The position numbers were made by a program, and so were the translations under genes. 64,000 bases of DNA, taken from assembly GCF_000220395.1 (NCBI RefSeq), contig NW_004085975.1, positions 5,001-69,000 on the forward strand, given 5' to 3'. Origin of the DNA: Ichthyophthirius multifiliis (lineage: Eukaryota > Ciliophora > Oligohymenophorea > Hymenostomatida). Shown piece by piece: positions 26,808 to 41,200 of the stretch (its first letter is position 1; the number at the start of each line of letters is the position of its first letter). Below the pieces are notes generated by a model. It searched no databases, was not told the DNA's origin, and worked only from the letters and a program-made list of their open reading frames with translations.

Positions 26808-28141
26808 TCAATTTTATTTATTATTATTATTTTCATTATTAGCTGTATTTTCTTCAGGTGGTAAAGGCGCATTTTTTACAGGTGGTGGTATTTTAACAAG
26901 TAATCTTTTTATACCTATATCACAAGCATCTCTTTCTTTTTTAGATATATGTGCAGTATCAAGATTTTTTAAAGAAGGTATTACACCTATAATAAATTAT
27001 CGAAAACCTGGAATAGATTCAATAGGATTACCATGGATAGTTAAAGAAATAATAGGTTATTTAATATTGAATATTTCTTTTAAGTTATTAATATAATTAC
27101 AATGCAGATATAAAATTTTTAAATTAGGGAAATGTGAGAAATCCTTTTTTAGATAAAAAAAAAATAGTCTTTTTTTTTTTTTCTTATTTGGGGGTAAAAA
27201 AAATAAAAATTTACATATTTAATATTTGTTAAATAATTATGAGAAAGATCAATAAATCCTAATTAATTATAATCGTACATAACACTATCTATTATAGGAT
27301 AAAATTTCTCTATTGATCTTTTGTTTTTTTTTTTTTTTTAATATTTATTGTTAAATTTTTAATATATAAAAAAGTCTATATTTTTAAATTTTTATTATAT
27401 ATGTATATATATTTTTTCTTTTGCTTTTTTTTTTTTAAAAAAAATAAAAATAAAACCTTATTTTGTTATAACTAAGAATCAAAGATGTACATATTAAATT
27501 TATTTTTAAAACGTTTTTCTATAAATTATTTTTTTATTCTTCTATAGTTTTACCTCCAATTCCCTTTTTTAATTATATTTTGATTTTCGATATTTTATTT
27601 TACTTTTGTTATTCCTCCTACTGAATTTAAAGGAACATGGTAACTTGAAATTATATTCGCTGCAACATTTGAAGGAATCGCACGTACAACTTCCGGTTCT
27701 TTTCTTTCTTATTTTTTCTTTTCTTCTTTTTTATCTTTGTCTTTATTTTCACCTTCTTCTCCTTCTTTTACTTATTCATTTTCTTTTTCTTCGTTTTCTT
27801 CTGCATCTTTTTTACTTTCATCATCATCTTTTTTTTTTTTTTCTCATTTAAATTATTATTTTATTAATTAAATTTTACCATTTTTTTTATCATCTTAAAC
27901 TACTTCAATTGTCTCATTTTCTATCGGCTTTCTTTTTCCACTTCTTGCTTCCATTTTTTTTAATTCTTTTTTGTTTAAATATATTTGTTTCTGCTTTTAT
28001 TTTTTGTTATTATATACCTAATAAATCTGTTATATTTTTAAATGAAAAATCTAAAGGCTTTCCGTCTGTTGAGGAAAGTTCCTTTATAACTGTATTTTTA
28101 TCTTAAATACTAGTATTATTATTCAGTAATGTTTTTTACAT
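26808..28141 (-). CDS. LRRC51: LRRC51-like leucine-rich repeat protein
   Basis: Starts MQKTLLNNNTSIQDKN, then KPLDFSFKNITDLL, which resembles the N-terminus of LRRC51 (PLDYSFRSI...). A Lys/Glu-rich low-complexity segment (about 27850-27660) is inserted. Leucine-rich repeats follow: LGFIDLSHNYLTNI, FPNLKILYLHCNYI and ISLTIHGNPIESIPGFRQFI, then a capping segment PSLKNLDTAHISKKERDAC as in LRRC51, and a Pro-rich tail before TGA 26808-26810. Introns include a small one in the acidic region (near 27845-27880) and others near 27120-27250 and 27300-27600. A T8 run at 27954-27961 appears to shift the frame between the first and second exon blocks. LRRC51 relatives occur in ciliated organisms; a ciliary role is inferred, not shown. 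Confidence 0.72.
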
Positions 28142-28333
28142 TTTTTTTTTATTTTTTTTATTATAAACTAAATTAATAAATAAAATATATAAAACTTCTT
28201 TTTTTTTTCTTGATAATAAAAAATATACTAACTACTTTTTATAATTCATTATAATATATAAATAATAATATAATAGTTTTTATAGTTAATATAAATATAG
28301 TATACTAAATATATAAGAAATATTAAAAAAATA

Positions 28334-29984
<1,651 letters not shown>

Positions 29985-31279
29985 TTTTTAATATTTAACG
30001 AAAAATATATTTTTATATAAAATGATAAAGTATATTATTTTAGAAAAAATTAATTAAAGGCGCTTAAATATAATCACAATTTAATAAATATAAAAAAATA
30101 TTTATATAATAAGAATATTATAAAAATTTACTTTTTAAGTATTATTTTAAAATATAATTTATAAGAATTTTATTTAATAACTTTTATTATATTTAATAAT
30201 TTTTCTTTTTGTTTAAATTAATATAAATATATAAAAAAATGTAAATATATAAATTTTAATAAAATAAAAATATCTTTATATAAAATATATTATTATATAA
30301 ATATTATTTAAAGAAAATTTTAAAATTAATAATAAATTTTATATTTTTATAAATATTATTTCAATATTAAATATACTTATATTAATATTTATATTTATAT
30401 TTATATTTATATTTATATTTATATTTATATTTATATTTATATTTATATTTATATATATTTTTTAAAAATAATATTTATTTATTGCTTTACATTTATAATA
30501 GTAATATATATTTAATAAAAAAATTTAAATAATTTTTTTTATTATATATTATATATTTTTAAAGTAAATAATTATTATAACATATTCGTCATATTAAATT
30601 TTTAATAATATTAATTAAATTATTTTTAATTTTAAATATTTTTTAGATATTTTTTTTTATTTTTTTCAATATTTATATATATAACTTTTTAATTTTAAAG
30701 AATAATTATTAAATGAAATTATAAATATTTTAAATGTATTATATATTTTTTTTATAAATTTATTTATACTAATAAAAATAAAAAATTATGTTTATTTTTT
30801 TTTATTTAAGTTCTAAATTAAAAAATTAATAAATTATAGAATCTTTTTATGTATAAAAAAACAAAAAGTAAATATTTAATTAAAATAAATCAATTCAAAT
30901 TTTTAGATTTTTATCTTAAATTTGTTTTATTAATTTTTATTAAACAATATCTTTAAAATATTATATTTATTTAATTGTAATAAACTCAAATTCAATTTAT
31001 TTAAAAAGTTGATATTCTTTAATAAAATAATAAAAATTCCCAAATATTATAACACAACAAATTCTAGATAGTAATTTTATTTAATTAAATTTATCGTTTT
31101 TATTAAAAAAAGCATCAAAACATAGTAAAATAATAATATTAGATAAAGATAAAAATCTAAAAAACAAAATATTTTATTTTATCATATTAAAATGAAAGTA
31201 TTCATAGTCTTATTTTAAAATTTTACTTTATATAATAATCATTTAATTAAAAATATTTTTATTATTATTATAATTATCG
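29985..31279. other. A/T-rich spacer
   Basis: No gene recognised. It holds the hexanucleotide repeat at 30386-30455; otherwise A/T filler. Confidence 0.5.
30386..30455. repeat. Hexanucleotide (TTTATA)n tandem array
   Basis: About 11-12 uninterrupted TTTATA units. It is not the G-rich telomeric hexamer of ciliates. A simple satellite-like tract. Confidence 0.85.
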
Positions 31280-31323
<44 letters not shown>

Positions 31324-32422
31324 TTTTATCATTATCATTTTTTTTATCATTATCATTTTCATTATTATTTTCTTATTATTATTTTATTTATTTCATTAAA
31401 ATATTTAAATCTCCCACAGTTTAAAATGTTATTTCTTTAGATTTACTTAAAGTATACTAAACTATTCTATCTTTAATTTAAATAAATAAATGTATAATAT
31501 AGAAAGCCACAAAAAAAACTAAACTTGCTGCCAATGCAAATAATAAAGTTAAAAATTTTACATTAATAACACTTTTTTTTTACATTTAAATTTAATCTTC
31601 CATTTTTAAACTTTTAAAGCAATTATATATTGACAAAACTAAAATTATAATATAAATAGTAATTAAATGTCCCATAATAAAATAATTAATTTACGTACAT
31701 AGACACCATAATCCTAAATTGCACAAAATATTACATAAATGTAAAGTAAAATCCTTTATAATAATAAAAGCTCCTTATTTAAATTATTACCTTTATTTAT
31801 AATTTTAAGAGTTGAATTTCGCCTAATAAATAAAAAAGTTTTACAATTCTAAATTCGAAATAATTATTGTCAAAGCAGATGATGATAAACTAATTAAATA
31901 AGCTATATTATATTATTATTCGTGTTAAATTAAAGAGAATAATAAAACAAGTAAAGACGGTCCTGATAGAAAAATAACTTCTATTAATTTGAAGTAAAAA
32001 ATATAGTTTATTTTTTCGATAATAAAAAGTTCGTATACATAATTTTTCTTCTTCTTTCGAATTTCAAAGTAGTGTAGTAACATTAAATAGTCTTAACCGA
32101 AAATTAAATATATTATTAAATAGTAAATATCAATTTTTAATATTACTAGAATTTTAAAAAGTCGCTCCAAAATCAAAAATGTTATTTATATTTGGATTTC
32201 TTAAGTAAATCCTAATTTTATGTATTGATAAAGTATATATATTTTAGAAGACATTTCAAATAAATGGATTAACATATATGCATATAGTCTTATTTTAACC
32301 ATATTATTTTCATAATTGAAAAATTAATTTTGCATTTCTTGTTCACTTTTTTGTTCTAATTTAGATTATTAAATTATTATTGGATGTTATTTAAAAATTG
32401 AAAATTTTTTTGCATTATTCAT
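31280..32422 (-). CDS. Polytopic membrane protein, possibly XK-related
   Basis: One uninterrupted frame of 380 residues from ATG 32422 to TGA 31280-31282. At least six hydrophobic segments: ILVILKIDIYYLIIYLIF, LIEVIFLSGPSLLVLLFSLI, AYLISLSSSALTIIISNLEL, FTLHLCNILCNLGLWCLC, YFIMGHLITIYIIILVLSIY and FLTLLFALAASLVFFVAFYI. The spacing and the E-x6-GPSLL motif after a YVYELFIIEK segment recall XK/Xkr scramblase-type proteins, but the similarity is weak and I would not assign a function. The tail is Asp/Asn/Lys-rich and ends in a Gln tract encoded by TAA triplets. Intronless, unlike many of its neighbours. Confidence 0.65.
31283..31322 (-). repeat. (TAA)n encoding a terminal poly-Gln tract
   Basis: On the minus strand the last codons before TGA are about a dozen consecutive TAA triplets. 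With the reassigned code this is poly-Gln; in a standard-code reading it would be a wall of stops. Confidence 0.8.
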
Positions 32423-32520
32423 TTTTTTTTTTTTAAATAAAAATAAAAATAAAAAATAATATTAATTGAAAATCAATTTTTTTCTATTTTATAAATATTT
32501 TTAGTTATTTTTTTTTTTTA

Positions 32521-32850
32521 TGAATAATTCAATAAAAAGTTTACGTTTTTTTCTTTATTTTTCCATAAACAATCTGTTTATTAGAAGATAAAAAGTTAAT
32601 ATAATATAGAACAGAAAATAGATACGACCCATATTTTATATCAAATATAATTAATACTTTTATTGAAGATGTATTTGCATTTTATATATAATTTATTCAT
32701 AATATATTTTTTAAAAAAATACACAATTATTATTAAAAAAAGAGAGAAAAAAAGGATAATGGCTTTTATTTTTTTAAACAAGTAATATTTAATATAGTAA
32801 ATAAATTTATTAAAAAAAATAAAAAAATAGAAGGTTTTTACATAAAATGA
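32521..32850 (+). CDS. Short hypothetical protein
   Basis: From about 32560 an open frame reads CLLEDKKLIQYRTENRYD then PYFISNIINTFIEDVFAFYI, and ends KKNKKIEGFYIK at TGA 32848-32850. The composition is balanced and charged, unlike surrounding A/T filler. The only nearby ATG (32520, MNNSIKSLRFFLYF) is in another frame, so a frame break at a T run or a missing first exon is needed. No family recognised. It could be a small real gene or a chance ORF. Confidence 0.3.
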
Positions 32851-33518
32851 AAAATTTAAAACATATACAAAGCAATTGATAAAATAATTTTTTTTTCTTA
32901 AATTTTATCTTTTTATTAAATTAAAGAATTAAAGATAATTATTAAATTTGCAATATTTTTGAATATAATAATCTCACAAGTGTTTATAATAATAATAATC
33001 CAGAAAATATTTATATAATAATATTAATAGTAATTTCAAAATACAAAATAATAAAATAAATTTTATTGTTATAAGTTATTTTTACGGATATTATCAATAA
33101 TATATTGAATGAAATTACTTTTTAATTTTTTTAAATAGAAGAAAATGATAAAAAAATATATAGATTTAATTCCTAAATATAAGATGAAAGCAATATTTAT
33201 AATTTATAAATTATATAAAATAAAACATATTTAATCATATATTTTTTATTAATTAAATTTAAAATTATTTAATATTAATATATCTAAATAAATTATAAGA
33301 TTTATTAGAAAAAAAAATATAAAACTTGAATAGTATTTTATATTGTTTATTAATAAATAATATGATAAATAAATTAATAAAAAATATAAATAAACGAAAA
33401 GCATTAATTAATTATTTTAATATTTATAGATATATAAATAAATTTATATAATTCTTTTATTTAAAAAACGAATATTTTTGAAAAGCCTGTATTATATATA
33501 GAAATATATATTTTATTT
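32851..33518. other. A/T-rich spacer downstream of MLH1
   Basis: No gene recognised; A/T filler with short direct repeats. Confidence 0.45.
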
Positions 33519-35199
33519 TCAACACCTTTCAAATAATTTATAAGCATCTTTTTGTTAGAAAAGCCTAACGGATATAGCTTATAAATTTAACTCAGGAAGT
33601 ATTTATTTTTATTTAATTAAAGAGAATAAAACTCTTTCAAAAAATGAATCCCATTGACTTTAATTTTATTTTTAATTATTTTCAGTTTATAAACCTTAAT
33701 TACATTCTAATTACCATGCAAAATAAAAAGAAAGTTCATTTGCTAATTAAATGGCGGCTTCTTTTATATTTTAAAAATTTACTTGAGTAATAATTCTATT
33801 CATTAAATAAGATAAGTCTTTTAAGTTATTATAATTATCAAACATATCAAATAAATTCGGAAATCCAATTAATTATTTATTTTCTATTGTTATTCCTACA
33901 GAGTATTTTAGAAATTCACTATATTATTCAAATTAATCTATATATTTCTAAAAATTATATAATTAATATTATTATTTATTAAAAGATATTATTAATCTTT
34001 ACATCTATATTATTTAAATGTTTTTATTTAACATTTTCAGGAACTTCATTATAATTATAAAAATGATGCAATAAAGTTTATAAATCTACTATTTTATGAA
34101 CAGGCTAAGATGGTATATTTCCGAAATTTCTCAAAATATCATAGTTAAATAATTCTTTACTTTAAAACAAAAAATATTAAAAAATAATATAAATATATCA
34201 CCATATAGGAATAGCATTAAATAAATAAAGATCATCTTATAATTAAGCTAAAAAATGATTACTGGAGATATTTCCTAAATAAGTAAGATTTTTAAAAAAC
34301 AAATTAGTCTAAACATCATAATTAATAGATTCTAAAAGTTCGTTTTAAAGTTATTTACTTTAATCTTATTTTTATTAATTAACTTCTGAATTTACATTTT
34401 CTTAGCTATAATTATCTTATTATTATTATTTATATCCTCCTTTTTCCTATTCTTAAAAAAAGCTTGTAATTTTTTATTCTTTAGGATCGTTTCTAATTTA
34501 AAATTTCGGCTAAATAATATTATTCATATTACTATTAGTATCTTATTTAACATAAATCTTTGAAAATTCCTTATCTACATTCAACTATTTAACAATAATC
34601 GTATTTTTGAGTAATTAAAAAACCCATTAAAATAAATCTTCACAAATTTCCTATTCAAATAAAAATTTTACTTCCTTTTTTGTCGGATGAACATTCGGAT
34701 CTATATTTTAAGCATTCATTTAAAGAGCTAAATATGTAAAATATCCACTTTCTTCATCATGTATACTTTAATAGCATTACTAATATGCTTTATCTATTTA
34801 TTTTTTTAAACTTTCGTTTTCTATTAACCTATTATTAATAAATAAGGTGACTTCTTTAAATTTTTTGGTAGATCCTATAGTTGAAAATGTTCCTTCGAAT
34901 TAAATATTATATTATTTATTATCAAAGGTAGACGAAATGAAATTTTTATCATTTATTTTACTTATTTATTACATAATTTTTTCTCTTCTCTATATTTTTT
35001 TTTCGTTTTTTTTGAATATTGTTTTTTTTTTTTTTTACTGAAATAATATTATTAACAGAAGTAAATAAATTTTATGTCGAAAACTCAATTTAATTATCAT
35101 TTTTTACCAAAAATTTATTCAGTGAAAAATGAATGGCAAACTAACCAACAATTTTTATTATTTTTCTTTTCTCTTCATTAATATTTAAACTATTTCGCC

Positions 35200-35270
<71 letters not shown>

Positions 35271-35836
35271 TTTATATACCTAGCACTCAAATTATAAAAA
35301 ATATCATTAACTTCAATTATAGTCCCATTTTCACAAGCTACAGGTTCTGGTTCATTTAAAATTTCTTAATTTTTGAACTATGCAGTATATCCTTACTAAC
35401 AATAAATTTTTTTCGAAGTCACTTTTAAATTTGAAACAAAAGATATAGAACATAAAGCTTCACCTCTAAAACCAAATGAAAGTAACTAACTAATATCATT
35501 ATATTCTTTTATTTTCGAAGTCGCAAATCTTTCACATAGTAATTAAAAATCATCCTTGTGTATACCAGTACCGTTATCTTATATTTATATTTATTTCATT
35601 CCTCCGTCTTTTAAATAAACAAAAATTTCATTTGATTGAGCATCTAAACAATTTTCTATTAATTCTTTTATTGCTAATTTTTATTTTATTAAATATAATT
35701 TTTATTCCCCTGCCCCCCTTTTTTTGTTTTAATAAAAACCTGATGATGGACGTTATACTACTTCACCGGCTGCTATTTTATTTATTACTTCTTGTGATAA
35801 TTTTTATATTTATGGGCCTTAATTTTATTCCTACAT
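33519..35836 (-). CDS. MLH1: DNA mismatch repair protein MLH1
   Basis: The GHKL ATPase half of MutL-alpha, acting after MutS in mismatch repair and in meiotic crossing-over. N-terminus: SQEVINKIAAGEVVQRPSS, KELIENCLDAQS (ATP-binding Glu/Asn), IQIQDNGTGI, LLCERFATSK and LLSFGFRGEALCSIS, the canonical motifs in order. Within the gene lie a (TA)n-filled intron (about 35200-35270) and other small introns. The C-terminus reads RLFQQKDAYKLFERC, ending exactly in the FERC that defines MLH1 homologues, followed by TGA 33519-33521. The FERC tail in yeast and human completes the endonuclease site of the PMS partner. ATG 35836 begins MQEQNQGPQIQKLSQE. Confidence 0.95.
35207..35266. repeat. (TA)n tract in an MLH1 intron
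   Basis: About 60 bases of pure TA dinucleotides between coding exons of MLH1. Confidence 0.9.
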
Positions 35837-36172
35837 TTATATAATATTTTTTTATTAGACTTTTATATAGATTTATTTCGAATTAAATTTCAATTTTATA
35901 AATAAAAAAAATTGATAATTTTTTTTTTATAAAATTATATGTTTAGTAAAATATATAAATTTGATATTTAAAAGCAAATCATTATTATCTTATATTAATT
36001 TTAATATTTAAAAAAAAAAATACTTAATATATTCAATATTATTATTATAAAGAAAATAATAATTATTTAATTTAAATAAACAATTAATAATATTAATTAT
36101 ATATAATATATATATATATATATATTTTTTCTATAAAAAAAATAAATAATATAATTTAAATATATAAAAAAT
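35837..36172. other. Spacer between MLH1 and the dynein gene
   Basis: About 0.3 kb of A/T filler with a (TA)n run at 36105-36124; presumably the MLH1 promoter. Confidence 0.4.
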
Positions 36173-37350
36173 TCATTTATATTAATATTATTTTTTCTAT
36201 TAAACATTATAATTTATAAAATTATTTTTCGATCTTTCATCCTATTAATTATCCTAATCAAATTAAGGCATGATCAATTTATTTGATTCTTTAATTTCTT
36301 TATTTTTTTATAATTTTACTTTATCGATTCTTTCTTCTTAGAACTTATCTATAAGACTAATAATATCTTTATTATTATTTTATTACTGCCCATTATCATC
36401 CCCATATTATTCCAAAATAATTTTTTTCAAAACATCCACAAAGTTAATATTCGGTTAAGCTTATGGTAATCCCATTTTAGCAATCTCATCTTTTCCTACA
36501 GAAATTTAAATAGGCCTCAAATGATCAGTTTAATAAAATTAAGTATATGATAATCTTCCAAATAAACTAACATTAATAATACTCCTAATAGACTAAAAAG
36601 CATCATTATTTCTTTAAAAAAATAAAATATAAATATTAATTTTTTGTTAATTTACTTAGATGATGAAAAATATAAAGAACATTAATTTACATGAGAAATA
36701 TACCGAAGTGCCCTTGTGATCCATTTTCGATTTTCCGCATCATTTTTTTCGAAAAAATCATATTTTTGTCCTATAATAATGGTTTATATGGGATTACTTT
36801 TAATTCTATTTTTATCTATATGGTTTTCTAAAAGTGGATTAATATTATTTTTTTAAGGCGATGGGTCTTTATTTTATTACTAAAAATAAATATTTGTTTA
36901 TTTTCTTATTTATTCTATCCAATATAATGCATTATCTATTATTTAATTTGGTTTTGATAAATCTAATAGTATTATATAATATATGTCTTTCAAATTTTCA
37001 TTATTTAAGGGTATTTATAACATTTATTCAGTTATTTTTCCTCCTCCTAGTTCATAAATATTAATTACTTCTTTTCTATTTGTTGTTACCCTTCTTACAT
37101 ATTAATAATCAATTCCGTTTGTAGGTATATATTTATCATCTGTTTATATTATATTTTTTAAAATGTTAATAAATGTTGATTTTCCACTTTATTAGTCTCC
37201 TAAAATTACTAATGTTTTTTCAATATTTTTTAATTCTTGTTAATTTTACTCAGTTTCTTATGCTAATTTCCATAAATCTGTAATATTTTTGTTCATTTTG
37301 GGTTGATTAATTTCTATTTCTTCTTAATTGTATTATTGCTAAAAGTTCAT
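36173..37350 (-). CDS. DYNC2LI1: Cytoplasmic dynein-2 light intermediate chain
   Basis: A subunit of the IFT-dynein motor that carries trains from the ciliary tip back to the base. Starts MNFQQQYNQEEIEINQPK at ATG 37350; ITDLWKLAQETEQ precedes a P-loop (LGDQQSGKSTFINIL), then the family signature VINIYELGGG, LLDLSKPNQIID, TIIIGQKYDFFEKNDAENRK and WITRALRYISH, as in DYNC2LI1. The final part includes KDEIAKMGLPQAQPNINFVD and a coiled-coil-like tail, stopping at TGA 36173-36175. An intron separates RYISH from the next block near 36610-36690. The P-loop is GxxxxGKS and looks able to bind nucleotide. Confidence 0.9.
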
Positions 37351-38288
37351 TTTTTATTTTTTATTTTTTTCTTTAAATAAAATTAATTATTTATTATAAT
37401 TTTAGGGTTGTATTATATTTATTAATTTTTTTTTAATTTCATTCAAAATTATTTAAAATAAAATTAATTATTTACGAATAACTTTATTAGATTTTTCTAT
37501 TTTGAATATATTGAATATAATTCAGATATATACAAAATTTATTTTATTAATTAATATTATTATTTTTATTTTATATATATATTTTATTTTATAAATTAAT
37601 TATTTTTAATATTATTTTTATATAATTTTTACATTTAATATTTTTTATTTTATAGTTATATAATTTAAATTATATTTTTATATTAATATATTATAATATA
37701 CTTAAATAATTATTCATAAATTATTAATTTTTTTTATCAAAATAAAGTATTAATATTAAAAGTAATATTTTAAAATATATATTAAAATTATTTGAATTAT
37801 TTACTAAATTTTTCAATTAAATATTTTTAAATTACTTATAAATGTTTAATATTTTAGTTTTTAAATTTATAATTAACATTCAAGTTTATTATTTTAGTAT
37901 ATAATTATATTTTATTTATTAATTATTTTAACCATTAAAAATATACTTTTGAAAATAATAAAATATTTGTTTTTATCTTTAAATTGAACAAATTAATTAT
38001 TTATTAAATAAAAGTAAATATTATTAAAGAAAGATTCAAAAAAAAATAAATAATTTTTGTTTGATAATTAAAAATATCATAAGAATCATCTTTATTAATT
38101 CTTATATAGAAATGAAAAACATAATCTAAAAACCACATTATATTGAATAAAAAATGTAAATATTTAATCCATAGTAATTATTAAATAATAAAAATCATAT
38201 GACATAAATATCATTTAATAAATATGTAAACTTATAAAAAATCCAATAACAAAAAATTTATATCATTATAAACAAACAAAGTAAAAAA
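37351..38288. other. Divergent intergenic region
   Basis: Separates DYNC2LI1 (-) and the channel gene (+). Around 38100-38290 the plus strand is more mixed in composition and may hold the first exon of the channel. No other feature. Confidence 0.4.
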
Positions 38289-41200
38289 ATGAATTAGATT
38301 AACTTCAATATAAATAAGATTCATCAATAACAATTTAAGAAAGTGAATTAGTTCATCAATTAAGCCTTAAAAATATAAAAAAAACCTAAACAAATTTAAA
38401 TAATTTTGAAACTATTACTTAAAAAAACATCAACGAAAACGCATCCTAATAAGTTTGTATTTACGGGCACACTATAAAGAAAAAATACACCCAAAGAAAT
38501 ATAAAAGGAGAAAAATTAATGTTAGCCTTAAATATATTAGTAAATATAAAAGTATTTTTTCGATAATTAACAAAAAAAACAAAAAATGCTCGTATTTATT
38601 AAAAATTAACACAGGAGCAACACTAAATAATAAATGATAGAAGTTCTTTTTATTCAAAAAGATTAAATAATATAAGAAACAATTATTATATTAATAATGT
38701 AATTCAATTAATAAAAAATATAACAAAAGATGCAATAAATATAAGTCTTATAGTTCCTATTTTTAAGCAATTTGATTTATCGAAAAGAGTTTGGGACAGT
38801 TTTTAATCTATAAACATAATATTATGTATTTTTTTATTTTCTTTAATATTATTTTTCAAGATGGAGGAAAAAGAATACCTTTAATATTTTAATTTTTGTT
38901 TTATTACTTTTATTATAGACATACTTTTTAAATTTAATACAGGTTTTTTAGAAAAAGGAAACTTAATAACTTCTCGTTTAAAAATTTCAGCAAATTATTT
39001 AAAAAACTTTTTTTTTTTTGACTTTGCTAGTATTCTCCCCTTTTTTAAATTCTATCTTGAAATAATTCTCTTCTAAAACTATTTTTATGATCAATTAGTC
39101 CTCGTTTTATTACTTTTAAAATTGTTATTCTAATAGACTCATTATAAAGAATCGCATTTTATTATTCGTTTTAAAAAAACTACAAAAATCTAGTCGATTT
39201 AATCAAATTAATATTTATAATAGGTAGTGTCTGCCATATTTTTTCACTTTTCTGGTATGGATTAGCTTATTATGAAATAAACGTACTAAAAAGAACCGAT
39301 ACATGGATTCATGCTTAAAATTTATTAGATTCACCTGTCTCAACAAGATATATCTATTCTTTCTATTACCTAGCCACTACTATGATTACAGTAGGTTATG
39401 GAGATGTAACACCAAAAAATCAAATAGAATGCATTTTTTCAGTTATTACTATGTTCTTTACAGGATGTGTATATGCCTATAGTTTAAATTCAATAGGAAA
39501 TATAATATAAAACATTGAAAAAAGTAACATTAGTTATAGAGAAGATATGTAAGTCATACATAGACTTATGAGAGAAGAAAACGTTGATAATGATTTAAGA
39601 ATAAGAATATCTGACTATATAGAATATATACATAAAGTAAAAATATCATAATTATATTTATATATATAAGTTTATATACATTTATTTATTTTTATATATA
39701 CATATTTTTTAAGGAATCTAATGAAGTTTTAAAAAAATTAAAAAATGAAGTAATCGATAAATTATCTAAACATTTAAAAAGTGATTTAGTATAGGAAATA
39801 TAAGGTAAATTTTTAAAAGAAATTCCTATAATTTCTAAACTCTAAAGTAAAAATTAAATAGCTTAAATAATGGAAGAGTGTTTATTTTCGCCTGGAGAAG
39901 TAATTTTCCATTAATCTGATTATGATGATAATTGTTTATATATTTTAGTAAAGGGAAACGTTGAAATTATTTAAGAAAGTCTTAACTAAAAATAATATGA
40001 AACTATAATAAAAGTCTTAAAAAAAAATCAGTATTTTGGAGAAATAGGATTTATTACAGGAAATAAAAGGTGCGCAACTGCTAAAGCTATAGATTTTTGC
40101 AGAGCTTATAGAATTCGAAGAACCGATTTTTTAGAAATAATAAGAAATAATTCTTATGACTACGAAAATTTCTAAATGGTAATAGAAGCTGTAAGTATAA
40201 AAAGAAACCTTAAATTTGCCTCTATTAGGTGTTATTAATGTAATTAAGACGACCATATTTTAATAAATTGTCCAAAAACTCATTATACATAATCAAATCA
40301 TGTTCTTTTATATAGATATAACTTTAGTTTACCTAATGACCGTAAAATTATAGAAAGAAATAATCGTAAATAATAAAATGCATTATCAGAAAACGAAAAA
40401 TATTAAAATGCACTTTACGATATTTTAAATAATGAAGCATTAGAAGAAGACATAAATAAAATTATCGAAATTAATAATTTTCCAGAAGAAGATTAAGATG
40501 ATATAATGGATTTTTAAAATGCAGATGAAGCAAAAAGTTTAAAAGATGAATTTAATGAAATTGATAAAAATTAAAAAAGAAAAAAATCTAAATTATAGAT
40601 ATAAAAATTAGAATATGATGAAAAATAAAAAAATTATTTAAAATAAAATTCATGTATCTCTTCTACATCTTCATAAAATTCAAGTAATTCTAATAAAAAT
40701 AAAATATAGTAAAATTAAATAAATAATAATATTAATATTAACAATATTAATAATAATAATAATAATAATAATATAAATTCTAATACATTTTCATCTTCTT
40801 AAAATAATATTTAAAGTTATAGATAAATCAAAACAGAAATTAATTTAAAAATACCTCGTGAAAACTAAAATATTATTAGAAAATCTAATTCTTTTGATTA
40901 GAAATATTTCATAAAAATATTACCTAATTAATAAAATAGTATAAAAGCAGAAGATAAGGCCAATAAAAGTCTTCTAAATGTTTAAAACACAAATGATGAT
41001 TCTTCTAAAAGCTTAAAAAACCTACCTAGTTTTAAAAGTGAATTAAATAATATGAATGTATATTTAACTCCAATATAGTAATTATTATTAAAAAATAATC
41101 CCCATTTAAGAAAGAGATAATAAAATTAAACTTTAATAAACCAAAAGTCATTTATTAATAATAAATCTGGTTTTACGAAAGTTCAGGATATATAAGATTT

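Noticed and set aside
27606-28106. Two plus-strand Leu/Phe/Ser-rich ORFs
   Set aside because: They are antisense to the Lys/Glu-rich part and N-terminus of the LRRC51-like gene on the minus strand.
30386-30455. Telomere or CRISPR-like array
   Set aside because: The hexamer lacks the G-rich ciliate telomere sequence, and there are no spacers between units.
39001-39020. Long T run in the channel as a transcription terminator
   Set aside because: It lies in coding sequence (a Phe run between S2 and S3) and eukaryotic Pol II genes do not use such terminators.
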